Counted from the first letter of the stretch, positions 47,876 through 61,616 are shown. The stretch: DNA of 64,000 nt from Streptomyces lacrimifluminis (GCF_014646095.1 NZ_BMMU01000003.1:62001-126000); one strand, 5' to 3'. Numbers and translations: made by a program. The notes: generated from the sequence alone by a model not told the origin.

Positions 47876-49078
47876 TCACTCCAGGCGACTGGCGACCAGA
47901 TCCCAGACGATCTCGGCCAGCGCCTCCTTCGGCCCGTGCGGCACAGGGGTCTCGCTGCCGTCCGCGCCCAGCACCACGGCCTCGTTCTCCTCGGAACCGA
48001 AGGTCCGGCGCTCCCCCACCTCGTTCACGACGAGCAGGTCGCACCCTTTGCGCCGCAGCTTCTTACGACCGTTGGCGAGGACGTCGTCCGTCTCGGCCGC
48101 GAAGCCGACGACCACCTGGCCCACTCGGGCGCGGTCCGCCGAGATCTCCGCGAGGATGTCCGGATTGCGGACCAGGACCACGGGTTCGGGCTCCTCGCCG
48201 TCCTTCTTCTTGATCTTTCCGGCCGCGTAGTCCGCCGGGCGGAAGTCCGCGACCGCCGCGGCCATCACCACGGCGTCGGCGTCCGCGGCTGCCTTCAGCA
48301 CGGCCTCGCGCAGGTGGACCGCCGTCCCCACCGGGACGATGTCCACACCCGCCGGGTCCGGCAGACCGGTGTTCGCGGCGATCAGTGTGACCCGGGCGCC
48401 TCGCGCGGCGGCCGTGCGGGCGAGCGCGTAGCCCTGCTTGCCGGAGGAGCGGTTGCCGAGGAAGCGGACCGGGTCGAGGGGCTCGCGGGTGCCGCCGGCG
48501 CTGACGACGACATGCCGGCCGACCAGGTCGGGTGCCGTCACACCGCGGGCCAGGACCCGGCGGCAGGCCTCGAAGATCTCGGCCGGGTCGGGCAGACGCC
48601 CCTTGCCCGTGTCGACGCCGGTGAGGCGCCCGACGGCCGGCTCGATGACCAGGGCGCCGCGGCGGCGCAGCGTCGCCACGTTCTCCCGGGTGGCCGGGTG
48701 CTCCCACATCTCCGTGTGCATGGCGGGGGCGAAGACCACCGGACAGCGAGCGGTGAGGAGGGTGTTCGTCAGCAGGTCGTCCGCCAGGCCGTGGGCCGCC
48801 TTCGCGAGCATGTCGGCGGTCGCCGGGGCCACGACGACCAGGTCCGCCTGCTGGCCGATGCGGACGTGCGGAACCTCGTGGACGTCGTCCCAGACCTCCG
48901 TGGAGACCGGGTGGCCGGAGAGCGCGGACCAGGTCGCGGCGCCGACGAAGTGCAGGGCCGACGCGGTGGGGACAACGCGGACGTCGTGCCCAGACTCCGT
49001 CAGCCTCCGCAGCAGCTCACAGGCCTTGTAGGCGGCGATGCCGCCGCTGACCCCCAGTACTACCCTCGGCTTGCCCAC
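47876..49078 (-). CDS. coaBC: Bifunctional PPC synthetase / PPC decarboxylase
   Basis: The 400-residue protein makes 4'-phosphopantetheine in CoA synthesis. The N-terminal CoaC flavoprotein part (about 1-190) shows [42 protein letters not shown] and [14 protein letters not shown]. The C-terminal CoaB part shows [35 protein letters not shown] and KIKKK (the CTP site). The GTG at 49078 follows GGGGAGG. It lies downstream of gmk-rpoZ on the same strand, separated by a strong hairpin. Confidence 0.96.
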   Translation of the reverse strand: MGKPRVVLGVSGGIAAYKACELLRRLTESGHDVRVVPTASALHFVGAATWSALSGHPVSTEVWDDVHEVPHVRIGQQADLVVVAPATADMLAKAAHGLADDLLTNTLLTARCPVVFAPAMHTEMWEHPATRENVATLRRRGALVIEPAVGRLTGVDTGKGRLPDPAEIFEACRRVLARGVTAPDLVGRHVVVSAGGTREPLDPVRFLGNRSSGKQGYALARTAAARGARVTLIAANTGLPDPAGVDIVPVGTAVHLREAVLKAAADADAVVMAAAVADFRPADYAAGKIKKKDGEEPEPVVLVRNPDILAEISADRARVGQVVVGFAAETDDVLANGRKKLRRKGCDLLVVNEVGERRTFGSEENEAVVLGADGSETPVPHGPKEALAEIVWDLVASRLE

Positions 49079-49164
49079 CGGGCCTCCCCTGACTCGACAC
49101 GCGACGCGACACCCGACTCGGTACGCGTACGCCGTGGTTCTTCGGCGTACGCGTCTATGACACA

Positions 49165-49199
49165 CCACAGGCCCGACAGTCGGGCTGTCGGGCCTGTGG
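49165..49199 (-). terminator. rpoZ terminator
   Basis: A perfect 15-bp stem (arms 49165-49179 and 49185-49199) with a 5-nt loop between rpoZ and coaBC. Confidence 0.8.
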
Positions 49200-49224
49200 A
49201 TAAGTGAACCGAAAGTTGAAAATA

Positions 49225-49497
49225 CTACTGCGCGGGACCCTCGACGGCCTCGGACGTCAGCAGACCCGCGTTGATCTCACGCAGGGCGATCGAGAGCGGC
49301 TTCTCGTGGACGTGGGTGTCGACGAGCGGACCGACGTACTCAAGGAGGCCCTCGCCGAGCTGCGAGTAGTACGCGTTGATCTGGCGGGCACGCTTGGCCG
49401 CGTAGATCACCAGGCTGTACTTCGAGTCGGTGGCTTCGAGGAGCTCGTCGATCGGAGGGTTGATGATGCCCTCGGGCGCAGTAATGGAAGAGGACAC
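49225..49497 (-). CDS. rpoZ: RNA polymerase omega subunit
   Basis: A 90-residue omega subunit that helps assemble RNA polymerase around beta prime. The typical core is present: [50 protein letters not shown] and [15 protein letters not shown]. The GTG at 49497 follows GGAAGG; the frame upstream overlaps gmk and is not coding. gmk ends 38 bp upstream, the usual gmk-rpoZ pairing. Confidence 0.95.
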   Translation of the reverse strand: MSSSITAPEGIINPPIDELLEATDSKYSLVIYAAKRARQINAYYSQLGEGLLEYVGPLVDTHVHEKPLSIALREINAGLLTSEAVEGPAQ

Positions 49498-49535
49498 GCT
49501 CTGCCTTCCGAAAGGTGGGATGGGATCGAAAACGA

Positions 49536-50129
49536 TCACACAACTTCCATCAAGGCTAGCAGCTCGCGCGCCACGTCCTCGACGGAGGTGTTGACCAGGG
49601 TCTCGTCGAACTCCGGCTCGGCGGCCAGTTCGATCTTGGCCGCCTCCAGGCGGCGCTCGATCACCTCGGGCGGTTCGGTGCCCCGCCCGGTCAGTCTGCG
49701 CACCAGCTCCTCCCAGGAGGGAGGAGCCAGGAACACCAGCAGGGCGTCCGACATGGACTCACGGACCTGCCGGGCGCCCTGGAGGTCGATCTCCAGGAGG
49801 ACCGGCTCGCCGGACTCCAGCCGCTCCAGCACGGCCGCACGCGGCGTGCCGTAGCGGTTGCCGGCGAACTCGGCCCACTCGAGGAGCTCGCCATTGGCGA
49901 TCAGCTTGTCCATCTCCTCGTCGGTGACGAAGAAGTAGTGGACGCCGTGCCGCTCACCGGGGCGTGGCTTTCGGGTCGTCGCCGACACCGAGAGCCAGAC
50001 CTCGGGGTGTGCCTTGCGCATATGGACGACGACCGTGCTCTTGCCGACGCCCGAGGGGCCGGAGAGCACGGTCAGCCGCGGACGTACGTCCGGGGGCTCG
50101 GGGGTCGTCCCCCGGAATGTTGCAGCCAT
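49536..50129 (-). CDS. gmk: Guanylate kinase
   Basis: The 197-residue enzyme phosphorylates GMP to GDP. Walker A is [13 protein letters not shown] near residue 23, and GMP-binding segments [22 protein letters not shown] and [13 protein letters not shown] plus [12 protein letters not shown] are intact. It lies 36 bp downstream of mihF and upstream of rpoZ, a conserved actinobacterial cluster. Confidence 0.97.
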   Translation of the reverse strand: MAATFRGTTPEPPDVRPRLTVLSGPSGVGKSTVVVHMRKAHPEVWLSVSATTRKPRPGERHGVHYFFVTDEEMDKLIANGELLEWAEFAGNRYGTPRAAVLERLESGEPVLLEIDLQGARQVRESMSDALLVFLAPPSWEELVRRLTGRGTEPPEVIERRLEAAKIELAAEPEFDETLVNTSVEDVARELLALMEVV

Positions 50130-50165
50130 GCGGCGATTATTCCAGGAATCCCGGGGTGCCAGGAC

Positions 50166-50489
50166 TCAGGAGCCGGTGCTGCCGAACTCGCGCTCCAGGG
50201 AGGCGATCTGGTTGGAGCCAAGACCACGCACCCGGCGGCTCTCGGAGATACCGAGTCGCTCCATGATCTGCTTGGCGCGGACCTTGCCCACGCCCGGGAG
50301 CGATTCGAGCAGGGCGGAGACCTTCATCTTGCCGATGACGTCGTTCTCCTGGCCCTGCTTGATGACCTCGTGAAGGGAGGCGCCGGAGTGCTTGAGTCGA
50401 TTCTTGACCTCGGCCCGCTCCCGGCGAGCCGCGGCGGCCTTTTCGAGCGCGGCTGCGCGCTGTTCAGGGGTAAGGGGCGGAAGAGCCAC
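50166..50489 (-). CDS. mihF: Integration host factor (sIHF)
   Basis: A 107-residue nucleoid protein, the length of S. coelicolor sIHF. It has a basic N-terminal helix (EKAAAARRERAEVKNRLKHSG) and a helix-hairpin-helix-like DNA-binding part (LLESLPGVGKVRAKQIMERLGISESRRVRGLG). It binds DNA non-specifically, affects topology and, in Streptomyces, sporulation and antibiotic output. The GTG at 50489 has GAGGTGA upstream. The 276-bp gap to pyrF (50490-50765) holds its promoter region and no gene. Confidence 0.95.
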   Translation of the reverse strand: MALPPLTPEQRAAALEKAAAARRERAEVKNRLKHSGASLHEVIKQGQENDVIGKMKVSALLESLPGVGKVRAKQIMERLGISESRRVRGLGSNQIASLEREFGSTGS

Positions 50490-50765
50490 GCCTACGTCAC
50501 CTCGGATGTCGAACTGTCGGATACGGACCGGTGAGGAACCCAATCGCCCCTCACCTGGTGAGCTACGGGCCACATGCTCGCTCGTTGGCTCTGGTCGGAG
50601 ACTAGCGGCCAACTCCGCCAGAGTCAGCGAGAACAGCGGAAAAGTCCTGGTCAGCCTTTGCCAGGCCGGATATTTCGGTCAAACTGCCCTGGATTTGAGA
50701 ATGTATTCAGTCTCAAGGAGTCCGGAAGTCACTCATCCGAGGACTCCGCCGAACTGTACGAATGC

Positions 50766-51611
50766 TCAGGTAGCGGCCACGGCGGCCCGGATCTCGTCCG
50801 CGAAGCGGTCCGACGAGTCCCGCAGAGCGATCAGTTCGGGACCGTGACGCAGAACACCTCGGCTGACGTTCGGAACCACGTTGCCCAGCGCCGCCCCGAA
50901 CACCCCGCGAAGATCTGCCGGGGTCGCCCCCTGCGCACCGACTCCGGGTGCCAGGAGAGGTCCGTTGATGTCGAGGTCGTAGGACGAGAGGTCGCCGAGG
51001 GTGGCCCCGACGACCGCGCCGAAGGAGCCCATGGGCCGTTCCCCCGCGTTCTCCGCGGCGAGGTACGCCAGCATGGCCGCGCCGACGTTCAGCCCGTCCT
51101 CGCGGACAGCGTGCTGCACCTGGCCACCCTCCGGGTTGGACGTCAGCGCCAGCACGAACAGGCCCGCGCCGCTCTCCCGGGCGAGGTCGACCGCCGGCTG
51201 CAGCGAGCCGTAGCCGAGATACGGCGAGACGGTGAGAGCGTCCGAGAACAGCGGGGCGCCCTTCTCCAGGAAGGCTGCGGCGTACGCGGCCATGGTGGAG
51301 CCGATGTCGCCGCGCTTGGCGTCCATCACGACCAGCGTGCCGGCCTCCCGCGCCTCCTGGACCGTCTTCTCCAGTACGGCGACCCCGCGCGACCCGAACC
51401 GCTCGTAGAAGGCGCTCTGCGGCTTCATCACCGCGACACGCCCGGCCAGCGCCTCGACCACCGTGCGGCTGAACCGCTCCAGGCCGGCGACGTCGTCGTT
51501 CAGCCCCCAGTCCAGGAGCAGCGAGGCATGCGGGTCGATGCCGACGCAGAGGGGGCCGCGCTCGTCCATGGCGCGGCGCAGGCGCGCGCCGAAAGGTTCC
51601 AGAACCGTCAT
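50766..51611 (-). CDS. pyrF: Orotidine 5'-phosphate decarboxylase
   Basis: The last step of UMP synthesis. The 281-residue product is the longer, PyrF type 2 form common in actinobacteria: LCVGIDPHASLL, MKPQSAFYERFGSRG, and the active-site VVMDAKRGDIGSTM with the Lys-Asp network. The ATG overlaps the pyrD stop (ATGA). It is the last gene of the pyrimidine cluster. Confidence 0.96.
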   Translation of the reverse strand: MTVLEPFGARLRRAMDERGPLCVGIDPHASLLLDWGLNDDVAGLERFSRTVVEALAGRVAVMKPQSAFYERFGSRGVAVLEKTVQEAREAGTLVVMDAKRGDIGSTMAAYAAAFLEKGAPLFSDALTVSPYLGYGSLQPAVDLARESGAGLFVLALTSNPEGGQVQHAVREDGLNVGAAMLAYLAAENAGERPMGSFGAVVGATLGDLSSYDLDINGPLLAPGVGAQGATPADLRGVFGAALGNVVPNVSRGVLRHGPELIALRDSSDRFADEIRAAVAAT

Positions 51612-52714
51612 GCCGTCTTCCTCGCGTCGGCGCCCACCGCGTCGGCGAGCGTGGCGTACGGGCTCGTACGGAGACGGGCGGCGAGCCCCTTGTGGATGGC
51701 GCGTCCCCAGAAAGGACCCTCGTACACGAAGGCGCTGTAGCCCTGTACGAGGGTGGCACCGGCGAGGATGCGCTGCCAGGCGTCCTCGGCGTTCTCGATG
51801 CCGCCGACGCCCACCAGGGTGATCCGGTCGCCCACGCGCGCGTAGAGACGGCGCAGCACCTCCAGGGAGCGGGCCTTCAGGGGTGCGCCGGAGAGGCCGC
51901 CGGTCTCCTTCAGCAGGTTCGGTTCGGAGGTCAGACCGAGTCCCTCGCGCGCGATGGTGGTGTTCGTGGCGATGATCCCGTCCAGGCCCAGTTCGACGGC
52001 GAGGTCGGCGACGGCGTCCACGTCCTCGTCGGCGAGGTCGGGCGCGATCTTCACCAGCAGGGGGACGCGGCGCGCGGTCACCGTGCGGTCGGCGGCCTCA
52101 CGGACGGCGCTGAGCAGCGGGCGCAGCGCCTCGGTGGCCTGGAGGTCGCGCAGGCCGGGCGTGTTGGGCGAGCTGACGTTGACGACGAGGTAGTCGGCGT
52201 ACGCGGCGAGCCGCTCGGTCGACTTCACGTAGTCGGCGACGGCTTCACCCTCGGGGACGACCTTGGTCTTGCCGATGTTGACGCCGACGACGGTCCGGAA
52301 GACCGCCTCCCGGCTCGCCAGACGGGCCGCCACGGCCAGCGAACCCTCGTTGTTGAACCCCATGCGGTTGATGAGCGCCCGGTCCGGCCCAAGGCGGAAC
52401 AGCCGCTTCCTGGGGTTGCCCGGCTGCGGCTCCCCCGTGACCGTGCCGATCTCGACGTGGTCGAAGCCGAGCATCGACATCCCGTCGATCGCGATCGCGT
52501 TCTTGTCGAAGCCGGCCGCGAGCCCGAAGGGCCCGTGCATCCGCAGCCCGAAGGCCTCGGTACGCAGTTCCTCGTACCGGGGCGCGAGCGCGGCGGCGAC
52601 GAAGGTCCGCAGCACGGGGACGCGGGCGGCGAGGCGGATCCAGCGGACGGCGAGGTGGTGGGCCTCTTCGGGGTCCATCCGTGTGAAGACCAGACGGAAG
52701 AAAAGCTTGTACAT
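51608..52714 (-). CDS. pyrD: Dihydroorotate dehydrogenase (quinone), class 2
   Basis: The 368-residue membrane-associated flavoenzyme oxidises dihydroorotate to orotate with quinone. Class 2 features are the N-terminal amphipathic extension (to about residue 40), [34 protein letters not shown] and the catalytic Ser region [27 protein letters not shown] precedes the ATG. It begins 77 bp after carB, separated by a strong hairpin, and is coupled to pyrF. Confidence 0.96.
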   Translation of the reverse strand: MYKLFFRLVFTRMDPEEAHHLAVRWIRLAARVPVLRTFVAAALAPRYEELRTEAFGLRMHGPFGLAAGFDKNAIAIDGMSMLGFDHVEIGTVTGEPQPGNPRKRLFRLGPDRALINRMGFNNEGSLAVAARLASREAVFRTVVGVNIGKTKVVPEGEAVADYVKSTERLAAYADYLVVNVSSPNTPGLRDLQATEALRPLLSAVREAADRTVTARRVPLLVKIAPDLADEDVDAVADLAVELGLDGIIATNTTIAREGLGLTSEPNLLKETGGLSGAPLKARSLEVLRRLYARVGDRITLVGVGGIENAEDAWQRILAGATLVQGYSAFVYEGPFWGRAIHKGLAARLRTSPYATLADAVGADARKTA

Positions 52715-52755
52715 GGTGGTGTCCTCGCTACGGCCTCTCGGTGAGGCCTCATGAA

Positions 52756-52785
52756 GAGGGGGACACCGTTTCCGGTGTCCCCCTC
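52756..52785 (-). terminator. Hairpin between carB and pyrD
   Basis: A perfect 13-bp stem (52756-52768 and 52773-52785) closed by GAAA on the minus strand, 7 bp beyond the carB stop. No long T run follows. It could terminate or partly terminate the pyr transcript, or protect the 3' end of the upstream mRNA. Confidence 0.7.
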
Positions 52786-52791
52786 GGGCTG

Positions 52792-56092
<3,301 letters not shown>

Positions 56093-56100
<8 letters not shown>

Positions 56101-57250
56101 GCTGGCCCTCCATCTGGACTGTGCTCATCAAAGACGTGAAGCGGTCGAACAGGTAGGCGGCGTCATGCGGGCCCGCTGCCGCTTCGGGGTGGTACTGGAC
56201 GCTGAACGCGGGCCGGTCGAGCAGCTGGAGCCCTTCCACGACCTGATCGTTCAGACATACGTGCGAGACCTCGGCGCGCCCGTAGGGTGTCTCGGAGACC
56301 CGGTCGAGCGGCGCGTCCACGGCGAACCCGTGGTTGTGGGCGGTGACCTCGACCTTGCCGGTCGTACGGTCCTGCACGGGCTGGTTGATGCCCCGGTGGC
56401 CGTACTTCAGCTTGTACGTGCCGAACCCGAGCGCCCGTCCCAGGATCTGGTTGCCGAAGCAGATGCCGAAGAGCGGCGTACCGCGCTCCAGGACCGCCTG
56501 CATGACGGCTACGGGGTGGTCGGCGGTGGCCGGGTCTCCCGGCCCGTTGGAGAAGAACACACCGTCGGGATTGACGGCGTACACGTCCTCCACGGTCGCC
56601 GTGGCGGGCAGTACGTGCACCTCGATGCCGCGCTCGGCCATCCGGTGCGGGGTCATGCCCTTGATGCCGAGGTCGACGGCGGCGACGGTGAACTTCTTGG
56701 TGCCGATCGCGGGGACGACGTACGTCTCCTTGGTGGCGACCTCGGCCGAGAGGTCGGCGCCCGTCATCTCCGGGGCCTGGCGCACCTCGGCGAGCATGGT
56801 GCCGTCGTCGGGCAGCGCGCTGCCCGAGAAGATGCCGACGCGCATCGCGCCGCGCTCCCGCAGATGACGCGTCAGCGCGCGCGTGTCGACGCCGGAGATG
56901 CCGACCACGCCCTGCCGACGGAGTTCCTCGTCGAGGGAGCGCCGGGAGCGCCAGTTGGAGGGCACGCGCGCGGGGTCGCGTACGACATAGCCCGCGACCC
57001 AGATCCGCCCCGACTCGGGATCCTCGTCGTTGACGCCGGTGTTGCCGACGTGCGGGGCGGTCATGACGACCACCTGGCGGTGGTACGACGGGTCGGTGAG
57101 GGTCTCCTGGTAGCCGGTCATACCGGTGGAGAAGACGGCCTCTCCGAAGGTCACCCCCACGGCCCCGTAGGCACGGCCGCGGAAGATCCGGCCGTCCTCC
57201 AGGACGAGTACGGCGGGAGTTTTGGTGGCTCCCCGGGTGGAGGTCGTCAT
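56093..57250 (-). CDS. carA: Carbamoyl phosphate synthase small subunit
   Basis: The 385-residue glutaminase subunit supplies ammonia to CarB. The C-terminal class I amidotransferase domain shows [26 protein letters not shown] with the nucleophilic Cys, and the His-Glu pair in [14 protein letters not shown]. The ATG at 57250 overlaps the stop of the preceding membrane protein gene (ATGA); frames extending upstream to 58267 belong to the shadow of pyrC. Confidence 0.97.
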
Positions 57251-57834
57251 CGTGCGCCTTCCGTTTCCGTCGTCTTGTTGATCATCTGGTTCAGGGTGCG
57301 GACCCACTCGTTGTGCTCGGCCGCGCGGTCGGACCGGAACCCGGAGTCGAGCAGCTTGCCGCCGTGCTCCCAGGTGACGACCAGCAGGCCGCCCTCGCTG
57401 AGAACCTTGCCCGCGATGCCCTTGTCGAGCCGGGCCTCGCGCAGGGCCTCCAGAGGGACGTAGAAGTCGGCCGCCCCGGGGCGTACGACCACCAGTCCCG
57501 CGTCCGTCAGCGTCAGCTCGACCCGGCTGCGGGTGCCGAGGCCGTGCGCCACGATGCGGTCGAGCCACTGCCCCGCGGTGGTGGAGCCGTGGTAGCGCCC
57601 ACTCATCGACAGCACAGTCAGTCTCGCCGCACCGGGCTCGTCCGGCGCGGCGAGCAGCTCGGGCAGGTCGCCCTGGAGCGTGCCGCGCCACTTCCAGCCC
57701 TCGCGCATCAGCCAGTAGATGAGCGCGACGAAGAGCGCCAGCCCCACCAGCCAGCCCACGCGGGCGGCCCAGTCGGTCACCTCCGCCGACTTCTGTTCGG
57801 CGGCGACGTACGTCAAATGCGGCAGTGATGTCAC
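57247..57834 (-). CDS. Membrane protein of the pyr operon
   Basis: A 195-residue protein with one transmembrane helix ([20 protein letters not shown], about residues 24-43) and a cytoplasmic C-terminal domain with a PH-like feel ([39 protein letters not shown]). The family sits between pyrC and carA in many actinobacteria, including mycobacteria, but no role is known to me. It is coupled by overlaps at both ends (GTGA with pyrC, ATGA with carA). It could tether or regulate pyrimidine enzymes; that is speculation. Confidence 0.85.
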   Translation of the reverse strand: MTSLPHLTYVAAEQKSAEVTDWAARVGWLVGLALFVALIYWLMREGWKWRGTLQGDLPELLAAPDEPGAARLTVLSMSGRYHGSTTAGQWLDRIVAHGLGTRSRVELTLTDAGLVVVRPGAADFYVPLEALREARLDKGIAGKVLSEGGLLVVTWEHGGKLLDSGFRSDRAAEHNEWVRTLNQMINKTTETEGAR

Positions 57835-59117
57835 GCGAGCTTCCCGTCGACGAGCGTGGCCTTGCCCCGGAGCCACGTGTGCGTGACACGGCCCGGCAGC
57901 TCACGGCCCTCGTACGGGGTGTTGCGGCTGCGGGAGGCGAAGCCCGCGGGGTCCACGGACCCACGGTATGCCGTGTCGACGAGCGTGAGGTTGGCGGGCT
58001 CACCTGCCGAGACGGGGCGACCGTGGCCCGTCGCCCGCCCGATGCGCGCGGGGGCGAAGGACATACGGTCGGCGACGGTCGCCCAGTCCAGCAGTCCGGT
58101 GTCCACCATCGTCTCCTGGACCACTGACAACGCGGTCTCCAGGCCGACCATGCCCATGGCGGCGGCGGCCCACTCGCAGTCCTTGTCCTCGTGCGGGTGG
58201 GGGGCGTGGTCGGTGGCGACGATGTCGATCGTGCCGTCGGCGAGCGCCTCGCGCAGGGCCAGCACATCGCGCTCGGTGCGCAGCGGCGGGTTGACCTTGT
58301 AGACGGGGTTGTACGTCCGGACCAGCTCGTCGGTGAGGAGCAGGTGGTGCGGGGTCACCTCGGCGGTGACGTCGATGCCCCGGGACTTGGCCCAGCGGAC
58401 GATCTCGACGGACCCGGCGGTCGACAGGTGGCAGATGTGGACGCGGGAGCCGACGTGCTCGGCGAGCAGCACATCGCGCGCGATGACCGACTCCTCGGCG
58501 ACCGCGGGCCAGCCCCCGAGCCCCAGCTCGGCCGAGACGACGCCCTCGTTCATCTGGGCGCCCTCGGTCAGCCGCGGCTCCTGCGCGTGCTGGGCGACGA
58601 CCCCGCCGAAGGCCTTCACGTACTCCAGGGCGCGCCGCATGATCACGGCGTCGTCGACGCACTTGCCGTCGTCGGAGAAGACGGTGACACCGGCCGCCGA
58701 CTCGTGCATGGCGCCGAGCTCGGCGAGCTTCCTGCCCTCCAGGCCGACGGTGACCGCGCCGATGGGCTGCACGTCGCAGTAGCCGTGCTCCTGGCCGAGC
58801 CGGTAGACCTGCTCGACCACACCGGCGGTGTCGGCGACCGGGAAGGTGTTGGCCATGGCGAACACGGCCGTGTATCCGCCGCCGGCCGCCGCCCTGGTCC
58901 CGGTCAGCACGGTCTCGGAGTCCTCGCGCCCCGGCTCGCGCAGATGCGTGTGGAGGTCCACGAGCCCCGGCAGCAGCACCTTGCCCTCGGCCTCGACGAC
59001 CTCGGCCCCTTCGGCGGACAGGCCGGCACCGACGGCGGCGACGGTCTGGCCCTCGACCAGCACGTCCTGCGGCTCGCCACCGAGCACCCGCGCACCACGA
59101 ATAAGGATCTTGCCCAT
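57831..59117 (-). CDS. pyrC: Dihydroorotase
   Basis: The 428-residue zinc amidohydrolase cyclises carbamoyl-aspartate to dihydroorotate. Class I features: [18 protein letters not shown] with the first metal histidines, [26 protein letters not shown], and DHAPHP near the end. Second structural enzyme after pyrB with only a 5-bp gap, so co-translation is likely. Confidence 0.97.
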   Translation of the reverse strand: MGKILIRGARVLGGEPQDVLVEGQTVAAVGAGLSAEGAEVVEAEGKVLLPGLVDLHTHLREPGREDSETVLTGTRAAAGGGYTAVFAMANTFPVADTAGVVEQVYRLGQEHGYCDVQPIGAVTVGLEGRKLAELGAMHESAAGVTVFSDDGKCVDDAVIMRRALEYVKAFGGVVAQHAQEPRLTEGAQMNEGVVSAELGLGGWPAVAEESVIARDVLLAEHVGSRVHICHLSTAGSVEIVRWAKSRGIDVTAEVTPHHLLLTDELVRTYNPVYKVNPPLRTERDVLALREALADGTIDIVATDHAPHPHEDKDCEWAAAAMGMVGLETALSVVQETMVDTGLLDWATVADRMSFAPARIGRATGHGRPVSAGEPANLTLVDTAYRGSVDPAGFASRSRNTPYEGRELPGRVTHTWLRGKATLVDGKLA

Positions 59118-59122
59118 GTGTC

Positions 59123-60100
59123 TTACTTCTCCTCGGTACGGGTGTGGGTGACGGCGGGTTCGTTGCCGCCGAGCAGCAGGTAGAGCACGGCCATGCGGAT
59201 GGAGACACCGTTGGTGACCTGCTCGATGGCGGTGCAGCGCTCGGAGTCGGCGACCTCGGCGGTGATCTCCATACCGCGGACCATCGGCCCGGGGTGCATC
59301 ACGATGGCGTGCTCCGGCATCCGCGCCATGCGGTCGCCGTCGAGGCCGTAGCGCCGCGAGTACTCGCGCTCGGTCGGGAAGAACGCGGCGTTCATACGCT
59401 CGCGCTGCACCCGCAGCAGCATCACCGCGTCGGACTTCGGCAGGGTGCTGTCCAGGTCGTAGGAGACCTCGCAGGGCCAGCTCTCGACGCCGACCGGCAC
59501 CAGGGTCGGCGGCGCGACGAGGGTGACCTCGGCGCCGAGGGTGTGCAGCAGGTCGACGTTGGAGCGGGCGACGCGGCTGTGCAGGATGTCGCCGACCAGG
59601 GTGATGCGCTTGCCTGCGAGGTCCTGGCCGATGCCCGCGTCCCGGCCGACGAGCCGGCGCCGCATGGTGAAGGCGTCGAGCAGGGCCTGCGTGGGGTGCT
59701 GGTGGGTGCCGTCGCCGGCGTTGATGACGACCGCGTCGATCCAGCCGGAGGTGGCGAGCCGGTACGGGGCCCCGGAGGCGCCGTGCCGGATGACGACCGC
59801 GTCGACACCCATGGCTTCGAGGGTCTGGGCGGTGTCCTTCAGGGACTCGCCCTTGGAGACGCTCGACCCCTTGGCGGTGAAGTTGATGACGTCCGCCGAC
59901 AGGCGCTTCTCGGCGGCCTCGAAGGAGATCCGGGTCCGCGTCGAGTCCTCGAAGAAGAGGTTGACGACGGTACGGCCGCGCAGGGTCGGCAGTTTCTTGA
60001 TCGGCCGGTCGGCGACCCGGGCCATCTCCTCGGCGGTGTCGAGGATCAGGACGGCGTCGTCACGGGTGAGGTCGGCGGCCGAGATGAGATGACGCTGCAT
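59123..60100 (-). CDS. pyrB: Aspartate carbamoyltransferase catalytic subunit
   Basis: The 325-residue enzyme condenses carbamoyl phosphate with aspartate. The carbamoyl phosphate loop [19 protein letters not shown] and [27 protein letters not shown] and [10 protein letters not shown] are intact. No regulatory subunit gene is present, as in other actinobacteria. It follows pyrR by 91 bp with no gene in the gap. Confidence 0.97.
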   Translation of the reverse strand: MQRHLISAADLTRDDAVLILDTAEEMARVADRPIKKLPTLRGRTVVNLFFEDSTRTRISFEAAEKRLSADVINFTAKGSSVSKGESLKDTAQTLEAMGVDAVVIRHGASGAPYRLATSGWIDAVVINAGDGTHQHPTQALLDAFTMRRRLVGRDAGIGQDLAGKRITLVGDILHSRVARSNVDLLHTLGAEVTLVAPPTLVPVGVESWPCEVSYDLDSTLPKSDAVMLLRVQRERMNAAFFPTEREYSRRYGLDGDRMARMPEHAIVMHPGPMVRGMEITAEVADSERCTAIEQVTNGVSIRMAVLYLLLGGNEPAVTHTRTEEK

Positions 60101-60191
60101 CTTTCAGGCTCCGTAAGGAAGTTCAGGAGATTCCGGGCAGGCAGGGGCAACGTGAAGGGGCGTACGGCGCGGGGCCGCACGCGCACGCGTG

Positions 60192-60773
60192 CTACTGCTG
60201 GGCGGTCTGCTTCACTCCGAGCAGCACGGTGTCCCGACCGTCCTCCTCGGCGAGCTGGACCTTGACCGTCTCCCGCAGCGACGTGGGGAGGTTCTTGCCG
60301 ACGTAGTCGGCGCGGATGGGCAGTTCGCGGTGGCCGCGGTCGACGAGGACGGCGAGCTGCACCGCGCGCGGGCGCCCGAGGTCGTTCAGGGCGTCGAGGG
60401 CGGCGCGGATGGTGCGGCCCGAGAAGAGCACGTCGTCGACGAGGACGACCAGTCTGCCGTCGAGTCCGTCACCGGGGATGTCCGTGCGGGCCAGCGCGCG
60501 CGGCGGGTGCATGCGCAGGTCGTCGCGGTACATGGTGATGTCGAGCGAGCCGACCGGGATCTTGCGGTCGGTGATCTCCGCCAGCTTGGCGGCGAGCCGC
60601 TGGGCGAGGAAGACACCCCGGGTCGGAATGCCGAGGAGCACCACGTCGTCGGCACCCTTGGCGCGTTCGACGATCTCGTGGGCGATGCGGGTCAGCACCC
60701 GCGCGATGTCGGGGGCTTCCAGAACGGGCCGTGCGTCGGCCTCGTACTGCTGCTTGTCCTGCTCTGAGTCCAT
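60192..60773 (-). CDS. pyrR: Pyrimidine operon regulator / uracil phosphoribosyltransferase
   Basis: The 193-residue protein binds the pyr leader RNA in response to UMP and has the PRPP motif [23 protein letters not shown]. The first gene of the pyr operon. The AGGAGG Shine-Dalgarno lies 10 bp before the ATG, and the leader just upstream contains a PyrR-binding-loop-like sequence. Divergent from bldD. Confidence 0.96.
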   Translation of the reverse strand: MDSEQDKQQYEADARPVLEAPDIARVLTRIAHEIVERAKGADDVVLLGIPTRGVFLAQRLAAKLAEITDRKIPVGSLDITMYRDDLRMHPPRALARTDIPGDGLDGRLVVLVDDVLFSGRTIRAALDALNDLGRPRAVQLAVLVDRGHRELPIRADYVGKNLPTSLRETVKVQLAEEDGRDTVLLGVKQTAQQ

Positions 60774-60783
60774 AGGAAACGGA

Positions 60784-60808
60784 CCTCCTTCTCCGCCTCA
60801 CAGGACGG
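60784..60808 (-). promoter_or_regulatory. PyrR-binding loop overlapping the pyrR ribosome-binding region
   Basis: On the minus strand TCCTGTGAGGC (60805-60795) matches the PyrR binding-loop pattern UCCNGNGAGGY. It is flanked by TCCG and CGGA, which pair to close the loop. The Shine-Dalgarno AGGAGG (60789-60784) follows within 6 nt. PyrR bound here would be expected to block translation initiation, as proposed for mycobacterial PyrR; no terminator-antiterminator is visible. Confidence 0.7.
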
Positions 60809-60949
60809 ATCATTAAAGGACGTCGGAATTGCGCCATCCACGGTACCAGCCCGCGCAACACACCTGATCACCCCCCTGGCATCACGCGTCACCCGACTGC
60901 AGTAACCGCACGTCGCCCGGCGTGGAAGGGCCCGGCGGGACCATTCGGC

Positions 60950-60993
60950 TTGACGGGGAAGAGTAACGCTGCGTAACCTCACAGTGAGTCACC
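60950..60993 (+). promoter_or_regulatory. bldD promoter with BldD box
   Basis: TTGACG (60950-60955), an 18-bp spacer and TAACCT (60974-60979). AGTGAGTCACC (60983-60993) is an exact match to the BldD consensus AGTGA-n-TCACC and covers the expected transcription start, as needed for the known autorepression of bldD. Confidence 0.88.
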
Positions 60994-61038
60994 AGCCGCG
61001 CGGCTCGTCCGCACGTCGACACTGTGTCCGGGAGCTAT

Positions 61039-61539
61039 ATGTCCAGCGAATACGCCAAACAGCTCGGGGCCAAGCTCCGGGCGATCCGCACCCAGCAGGG
61101 CCTTTCCCTCCACGGTGTCGAGGAGAAGTCCCAGGGACGCTGGAAGGCGGTCGTGGTCGGTTCGTACGAGCGCGGCGATCGTGCCGTGACCGTGCAGCGC
61201 CTCGCCGAGCTGGCGGATTTCTACGGGGTTCCGGTGCAGGAGCTGCTGCCGGGCACCACGCCGGGCGGAGCCGCCGAGCCGCCGCCGAAGCTCGTCCTCG
61301 ACCTTGAGCGGCTGGCCCATGTGCCGGCCGAGAAGGCGGGGCCCCTCCAGCGCTATGCCGCGACGATCCAGTCGCAGCGCGGCGACTACAACGGCAAGGT
61401 GCTGTCGATCCGCCAGGACGACCTGCGCACGCTCGCGGTCATCTACGACCAGTCGCCCTCGGTCCTGACCGAGCAGCTGATCAGCTGGGGTGTCCTGGAC
61501 GCGGACGCGCGCCGCGCCGTCTCCCACGAGGACAGCTGA
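61039..61539 (+). CDS. bldD: Developmental master regulator BldD
   Basis: The 166-residue repressor of sporulation genes. The N-terminal helix-turn-helix (SSEYAKQLGAKLRAIRTQQGLSLHGVEEKSQGRWKAVVVGSYERGDRAVTVQRLAELADFYGVPV) and the C-terminal c-di-GMP domain are intact. The signature R114-G-D116 and R125-Q-D-D128, with eight residues between, is preserved at the S. coelicolor positions, so tetrameric c-di-GMP should drive dimerisation. The ATG at 61039 has GGGAGC upstream; the ATG at 61024 is a less likely alternative. Confidence 0.98.
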   Translation: MSSEYAKQLGAKLRAIRTQQGLSLHGVEEKSQGRWKAVVVGSYERGDRAVTVQRLAELADFYGVPVQELLPGTTPGGAAEPPPKLVLDLERLAHVPAEKAGPLQRYAATIQSQRGDYNGKVLSIRQDDLRTLAVIYDQSPSVLTEQLISWGVLDADARRAVSHEDS

Positions 61540-61574
61540 GCCCGACGGCTTTCAGCCGTTGAGCAGAAACGTGC

Positions 61575-61616
61575 CGCCGGGGTGGCCGGAACCTATGGGT
61601 TCCGGCCACCCCGGCG
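61575..61616 (+). terminator. bldD terminator
   Basis: A perfect 19-bp stem (61575-61593 and 61598-61616) with TATG loop, followed by CCGTTTTG, 35 bp past the bldD stop. Confidence 0.88.
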
